Shown: positions 6,340-9,060 of the stretch, piece after piece
How positions within the stretch are numbered: position 1 is the first letter of the stretch
Layout of the letters: every line of letters starts with the position of its first letter
Source of the DNA: Lachnospiraceae bacterium
Lineage (GTDB): Bacteria > Bacillota > Clostridia > Lachnospirales > Lachnospiraceae
DNA length: 9,060 bases
Assembly: GCA_022790905.1 (NCBI GenBank)
Contig: JAAVYC010000148.1
Coordinates: 1 to 9,060, forward strand
Direction of reading: 5' to 3'
Translations under genes and position numbers: made by a program
The notes under the pieces: generated by a model
Database searches by the model: none
What the model was told of the DNA's origin: nothing
What the model saw: the letters and a program-made list of their open reading frames with translations, nothing else

Positions 6340-6430
6340 CCACGCTAGAATGCTTGCATTCCAAATTTGGCACCGCCCGCGAACGCAAGAAACTCGCAAA
6401 GTGCATTTCTCGTCGTTTGATAGCGTAATT
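6338..6430 (-). other. Structured GC-rich leader of the ABC operon, with a 35-codon ORF
   Basis: This stretch is much more GC-rich than its neighbours. AATTACGCTA (6430-6421) can pair over 10 positions with TAGCGTGGTT (6347-6338; two G-U) and enclose the element. Inside, CTTGCGTTC (6389-6381) pairs over 9 positions with GAATGCAAG (6361-6353; one G-U), and a further stem, CGAGAAA with TTTCTTG, competes with it. An ATG at 6406 opens 35 codons (MHFASFLRSRAVPN...) whose TGA overlaps the ATPase ATG (ATGA), but its ribosome site is poor. It may be a regulatory RNA, a leader peptide, or a dispersed repeat of the kind common in clostridial intergenic regions. I do not recognise a known riboswitch. 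Confidence 0.5.
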
Positions 6431-6483
6431 CTACCGCACAGGAGTTAAGAAAACGGTTAACAACATCGTTAAGAAACCGTAAA
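6428..6483 (-). promoter_or_regulatory. Regulator-controlled promoter with a TTAAC box ladder
   Basis: On the minus strand, TTTAC (6483-6479) is followed by TTAAC at 6472-6468, 6460-6456 and 6448-6444. The steps are 11, 12 and 12 bp, about one helical turn. A -10 box, TAGAAT (6433-6428), lies downstream, and the place for a -35 box (CCGTTT at 6456-6451) is far from consensus, as expected for an activated promoter. Direct half-sites one turn apart are the normal target of OmpR/VanR-type dimers, and the regulator gene ends just upstream. The same bases can fold (ACGGTT with AACCGT, then TTTTCTT) as a weak terminator of the regulator transcript. Confidence 0.6.
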
Positions 6484-6490
6484 GATTTTT

Positions 6491-7156
6491 TCACGCTTCC
6501 CTCATTTTAAATCCGATACCCCATACTGATTCTATATAATCTTTTTCGCTCACATCGCGAAGTTTCTTTCTCAGATTACTGATATGTACTTTCAAAGAAC
6601 TTTCCGTACAATCCGGCGTATCCTCGCTTACTCTTTCTAACAGCAACGACTTTGCAACAACCATCGAAGGGTTGTACATCAATATTTTTAAAATTGCGTA
6701 TTCTGTCCTTGTCAACCGAACCGCCTGTCCGCAGACACAGACACTTTGCGACACAGTGTCCAATGTAAGTTCTCTGAACGTGAGCACAAAGGGACATTTC
6801 ATATCCCGCATGTCTCTAAATTGTACGGCAATCCTCGCAAGTAATTCTTTCGTATCAAAGGGTTTTGTCACATAGTCGACGGCTCCGCCAAGCAAAAGAT
6901 CTACTTTATTTTGCACATCCACCTTTGCACTGATAACAATCACTGGTATCCCTGTCAATTGTGCGAGAATTTCTTCCCCATTTAAACCCGGCAACATCAA
7001 ATCTAACAGCACAAGATTCGGTCTTTTGTATTCTAATACCAGCAATGCTTCCGTGCCAGAATAGGCACGGGATACTTGATACCCCTCTTTTGTAAGCACT
7101 TCCTCTAACATGTTTCCAATAGAGACGTCATCATCGACAATCATAATATGTTTCAC
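6491..7156 (-). CDS. OmpR/PhoB-family response regulator
   Basis: A 221-residue two-domain regulator. With numbering from the GTG at 7156, the receiver shows the acidic pocket MIVDDD, phospho-acceptor Asp52 in LLDLMLPG, Ser76 (VISAK) and Lys98 (TKPF). The winged-helix DNA-binding domain (about 123-219) has LTRTEYAILKILMYNP, the recognition-helix region SSLKVHISNLRKKL and the C-terminal wing VWGIGFKM. The GTG at 7156 is preferred because GAGGTG lies 6 nt upstream; a GTG at 7165 overlaps that site. The gene is coupled to the upstream oxidoreductase gene, whose stop lies inside the ribosome site. It probably pairs with the kinase at 4540-3638 and controls the TTAAC-ladder promoter (inference). 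Confidence 0.95.
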   Translation of the reverse strand: MKHIMIVDDDVSIGNMLEEVLTKEGYQVSRAYSGTEALLVLEYKRPNLVLLDLMLPGLNGEEILAQLTGIPVIVISAKVDVQNKVDLLLGGAVDYVTKPFDTKELLARIAVQFRDMRDMKCPFVLTFRELTLDTVSQSVCVCGQAVRLTRTEYAILKILMYNPSMVVAKSLLLERVSEDTPDCTESSLKVHISNLRKKLRDVSEKDYIESVWGIGFKMREA

Positions 7157-7160
7157 GGCG

Positions 7161-7168
7161 ATCACCTC
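7161..7168 (-). promoter_or_regulatory. Ribosome site that decides the regulator start
   Basis: GAGGTGAT ends 4 nt before the GTG at 7156. It contains the alternative GTG at 7165 and the TGA stop (7164-7162) of the upstream gene, so ribosomes ending there are placed to restart. Confidence 0.65.
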
Positions 7169-7809
7169 GACTCTGGTCTGTTTCCCAGTTCCCGTACTTT
7201 TTTTCCGTTGGCTTTTATCATTTTACGCCACCCCAACTGTCCGCTCAACTTATACAAAAATCTAGGAAATGCAATGGATACATATCTGTTTTCCCGCACC
7301 TCTTTCTTGGAAATTTCCTCTAAAAGCGCAGCAAACGCTTTGTCAATCGGAGCCATTGGCCCATGCCCTAACTCTATTTGCGGCATCTGTGAAAGAGCTC
7401 CGCCACCGCCGACTCCTACTCCACTTCCCCAGATGCACTCTGCTTTTACAGACCAGTTTTGCAAGATTTTCAGTGCAAACTCTGCCTGAACGCCTTCATA
7501 AAATCCACAATTTACAATACCGTAAGCATGAATATGCTTTTTAGAAAAATCAGTTTCTTCCAGCTGTATCAGACACGAAAGCAAATGGGAAGGGATTCCA
7601 TCCACATAGAGTGGAAATAAAAATACCCAAATATCCGCCCTAGATAAATCTTCTAATACTTCTTTTGCAATTACGGTATCGTGAAATCCAAACTCCGCAA
7701 TTTCTATTTGTTCCAAACGTCGCTCGCAGATACATTTCAATCTCTCTGACAACTTTTTGCTCGCACTTCCCTGTATTTTTGGGCTGCCGTTAATCAATGC
7801 AATTCTCAT
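7162..7809 (-). CDS. Flavodoxin-like NAD(P)H-dependent FMN oxidoreductase
   Basis: A 215-residue protein with a flavodoxin fold. The N-terminus is the FMN-phosphate loop LINGSPKIQGSASKKL (residues 5-20). The second strand and loop are RADIWVFLFPLYVDGIPSHLL (57-77), where Pro-Leu-Tyr sits where the flavin ring binds in this family. YGIVNCGFYEG (96-106) forms the third flavin loop. A glycine-rich run follows (128-137), and a basic, hydrophobic C-terminal tail (about 180-215, FPRFLYKLSGQLGWRKM) resembles tails of clostridial NAD(P)H oxidoreductases. It has no iron-sulfur cysteine cluster. It overlaps the upstream gene by 4 nt (ATGA) and has GGAGG 10 nt before its ATG. It probably reduces a quinone, nitro or other small substrate using FMN; the substrate is unknown. 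Confidence 0.85.
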   Translation of the reverse strand: MRIALINGSPKIQGSASKKLSERLKCICERRLEQIEIAEFGFHDTVIAKEVLEDLSRADIWVFLFPLYVDGIPSHLLSCLIQLEETDFSKKHIHAYGIVNCGFYEGVQAEFALKILQNWSVKAECIWGSGVGVGGGGALSQMPQIELGHGPMAPIDKAFAALLEEISKKEVRENRYVSIAFPRFLYKLSGQLGWRKMIKANGKKVRELGNRPESR

Positions 7810-8294
7810 AAAATGACATCCTCCAGTTCTTTTTTCGTTTTGTAAAAATATACTCCTTTTACCAGCCCATCATAATTATCGGCGTTTGCCGCCATGATAT
7901 TTCTAGCCGTTTCTTTCTCGGCTTCCGTCACATTTTCCCCATAAAAATGAGCAGAAAGTGAGAAGATATTTTCATATCTTTGTTTGTGATGCATCTCTCC
8001 TTTTCGGATCACAAAATCCGGGTGTATATAGGAAAGCGCCCTGTCCTGTACCGCTTTTACAAATGGACTCACACTTCCATAACAACATCTGCTGACCAAA
8101 ATTAATTCTGAACACCTGCCCATGAAAATTCCCGTATCTTCATATCCATCAGAAATCACACATTTTCCCGGCGTTTTTATCCAACATCCAAAACACCCTA
8201 CACACTGCTTTATCGTTTCTTGTGGTCCAATGATCTTATATTCACCTTCCACAGGAACATGAAAGTTTTCCAAATCGGTAATGATTAATTTCAT
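7806..8294 (-). CDS. Flavodoxin family protein with a compact cysteine cluster
   Basis: A 162-residue protein. After a short N-terminus, it has QCVGCFGCWIKTPGKCVISD, giving Cys31-x2-Cys34-x2-Cys37-x7-Cys45. This fits the compact cluster motif of iron-sulfur flavoproteins (Isf type), which bind a 4Fe-4S centre. Next comes a flavodoxin-like segment, SELILVSRCCYGSVSPFVK (62-80), followed by QDR, matching the flavin-site loop of FMN reductases. The first strand lacks the GSPRxxGNT-type phosphate loop found in full-length relatives. An upstream in-frame TGA in the promoter region excludes an N-terminal extension. First gene of the redox-regulator operon, with GGAG just before the ATG. An electron-transfer role with its coupled partner is likely but unproven. 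Confidence 0.8.
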   Translation of the reverse strand: MKLIITDLENFHVPVEGEYKIIGPQETIKQCVGCFGCWIKTPGKCVISDGYEDTGIFMGRCSELILVSRCCYGSVSPFVKAVQDRALSYIHPDFVIRKGEMHHKQRYENIFSLSAHFYGENVTEAEKETARNIMAANADNYDGLVKGVYFYKTKKELEDVIL

Positions 8295-8326
8295 TTCTCC
8301 ACTCTGCCTTCCCGTCTCTTTTTTTC

Positions 8327-8355
8327 AGTATAACATAAAATACGAAAAGAAACAG
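8327..8355 (-). promoter_or_regulatory. Promoter of the redox-regulator operon
   Basis: A TATACT -10 (8332-8327) preceded by TGT makes an extended -10 element. The -35 position with a 17-nt spacer (8355-8350) reads CTGTTT, which is poor, so the extended -10 must carry recognition. It lies about 33 nt upstream of the first ATG and immediately downstream of the ferritin-like gene's terminator. Confidence 0.6.
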
Positions 8356-8370
8356 ATTCTCTTTGAATCT
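8344..8370 (-). terminator. Terminator of the ferritin-like gene
   Basis: AGATTC (8370-8365) and GAATCT (8359-8354) form a six-pair stem with the five-base loop AAAGA. It is followed on the minus strand by GTTTCTTTT. The stem is short and AT-rich, so efficiency may be modest. It lies 16 nt after the TAG stop. Confidence 0.6.
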
Positions 8371-8386
8371 TAAAATAGCCTTAAAA

Positions 8387-8935
8387 CTAGACCTCTTTCA
8401 TCAATACCTGAAGCATCATAATGTGATACTCTTCGTCTTTGATAATCCGCGCTAAAACGGCATTGATATCCCGATCGCGTATCATCCTTATATGCATTTT
8501 ATATTGATAGATTGCCGCTTTTTCCGATTCTATATCGGCTAACAACATTCTCTTTGCATGTTCTGGAAGTGTCAAATATTCCGGCGTCCACATCCGTTCT
8601 CTTCCCTTTCGCTCTTTTGCCACAAAATCTACATTTCCACCCAAAAGATGGATCAGCTCTCCTAACTTTTGTAAATGGATCATCTCTGCCATTGCAATTC
8701 CCAGAATCGTCTTTGCCATGGGACATCTTTCGCAGGATAAACGATTTTCGTTGTTGATATACTGTGTGATCGCAGACATTTCCGACACAGAACCACAGTA
8801 ATCGACACTCAATAAATTTGCATATGCCCGATTTTTCTCTCTCACCTGAATCGGCGGATAAGGCAGCTCCATCATAATCGGCTTTACATCAAAAAAATTG
8901 CACATATTTGATAAATGTTCTTTTCTCTCTTCCAT
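8387..8935 (-). CDS. Ferritin-like four-helix protein with probable di-metal site
   Basis: A 182-residue soluble protein. Four helices carry the ligands expected of a di-iron or di-manganese carboxylate site: Glu52 (SEMSAITQYI), Glu84-x2-His87 (AEMIHLQKLGEL), Glu136 or Glu138 (ADIESEKAAIYQY) and Glu168-x2-His171 (DEEYHIMML). This is the rubrerythrin/ferritin-like/Mn-catalase superfamily pattern; the N-terminal part (PYPPIQVREKNRAYA) recalls CotJC-like Mn-catalase relatives. No C-terminal rubredoxin domain is present; Cys68 and Cys71 form a CERC pair. The ATG at 8935 has GGGAG 11 nt upstream; an in-frame ATG at 9013 has no ribosome site and would add 26 basic residues, so it is less likely. 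An AT-rich stretch at 8952-8970 may hold its -10. A peroxide-scavenging or spore-associated role is inference. Confidence 0.82.
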   Translation of the reverse strand: MEERKEHLSNMCNFFDVKPIMMELPYPPIQVREKNRAYANLLSVDYCGSVSEMSAITQYINNENRLSCERCPMAKTILGIAMAEMIHLQKLGELIHLLGGNVDFVAKERKGRERMWTPEYLTLPEHAKRMLLADIESEKAAIYQYKMHIRMIRDRDINAVLARIIKDEEYHIMMLQVLMKEV

Positions 8936-9060
8936 GATAATAGTTACTCCCGATTTATATTTATAAAATAATATATTGGAATTTTGAAAAGATGTGCGCT
9001 TTCGGTATCCCATTTAATTTAGACGGTAAATTCAGATTTTTCCTCTCAATATTGACATAA

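Noticed and set aside
6338..6361. GAATGCAAGCATTC as an operator palindrome
   Set aside because: One arm is better explained by the nine-pair leader stem with 6389-6381; it is symmetric, but nothing else supports protein binding.
6303..6430. Known riboswitch or T-box in the ABC leader
   Set aside because: No T-box consensus and no purine, SAM, TPP, lysine or c-di-GMP aptamer core is recognisable, and no terminator with a T-run precedes the ATPase gene.
7806..8294. Cysteine-cluster flavoprotein as a truncated pseudogene
   Set aside because: The frame is intact, has its own promoter and ribosome site, an upstream in-frame stop and normal coupling to the next gene. The short N-terminus appears to be a subfamily trait rather than decay.
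8936..9013. N-terminal extension of the ferritin-like protein to the ATG at 9013
   Set aside because: There is no ribosome site before 9013, and the added residues are basic and unlike the family; the ATG at 8935 fits better.
9052..9057. Perfect TTGACA on the plus strand at the window edge
   Set aside because: It could be the -35 of a divergent gene, but its -10 and any gene would be outside the window, so it cannot be supported.

Overview
The window looks like a chromosomal segment of a low-GC, spore-forming Clostridia-class Firmicute, probably of the Lachnospiraceae type. The evidence is AT-rich coding sequence, strong AGGAGG ribosome sites, sigma-A type promoters, a CotF-like spore coat pair, a YitT-family membrane protein and a VanR/OmpR-type two-component ABC module. 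The genus is inference. Every supported gene lies on the minus strand, so transcription runs from high to low coordinates. No tRNA, rRNA, CRISPR array, transposase or phage gene is visible.

In transcription order: (1) 8935-8387, a ferritin-like four-helix protein with two ExxH metal-ligand motifs, followed by a small terminator. (2) 8294-6491, a promoter and three translationally coupled genes: a cysteine-cluster flavodoxin-like protein, a second flavodoxin-like NAD(P)H/FMN oxidoreductase, and an OmpR-family response regulator. (3) 6483-6303, an intergenic control region. It holds a ladder of TTAAC boxes spaced 11-12 bp, a promoter, and an unusually GC-rich, foldable leader that also contains a 35-codon ORF ending on the ATPase start codon. 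(4) 6302-3638, an ABC-2 exporter ATPase, its six-helix permease and a small histidine kinase. (5) 3572-2712, a YitT/DUF2179 membrane protein with its own strong promoter inside the end of the kinase gene. (6) 2606-2142, a two-gene CotF-like spore coat operon closed by a textbook terminator. (7) 1874-57, a FapA/DUF342 protein with an N-terminal array of 26-residue repeats. (8) 42-1, the first 14 codons of another response regulator, cut by the window edge.

The central block (8294-3638) reads as one functional unit: a kinase without a sensor domain, its probable regulator, an ABC-2 exporter, and two redox flavoproteins coupled to the regulator gene. The likely logic is that a membrane- or exporter-derived signal reaches the kinase, the regulator binds the TTAAC ladder, and ABC-kinase transcription rises. 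The redox proteins suggest that a redox-active or antimicrobial compound is involved, but no substrate can be read from the sequence. The least explained element is the leader at 6338-6430, which may be a cis-regulatory RNA, a leader-peptide gene or a dispersed intergenic repeat.
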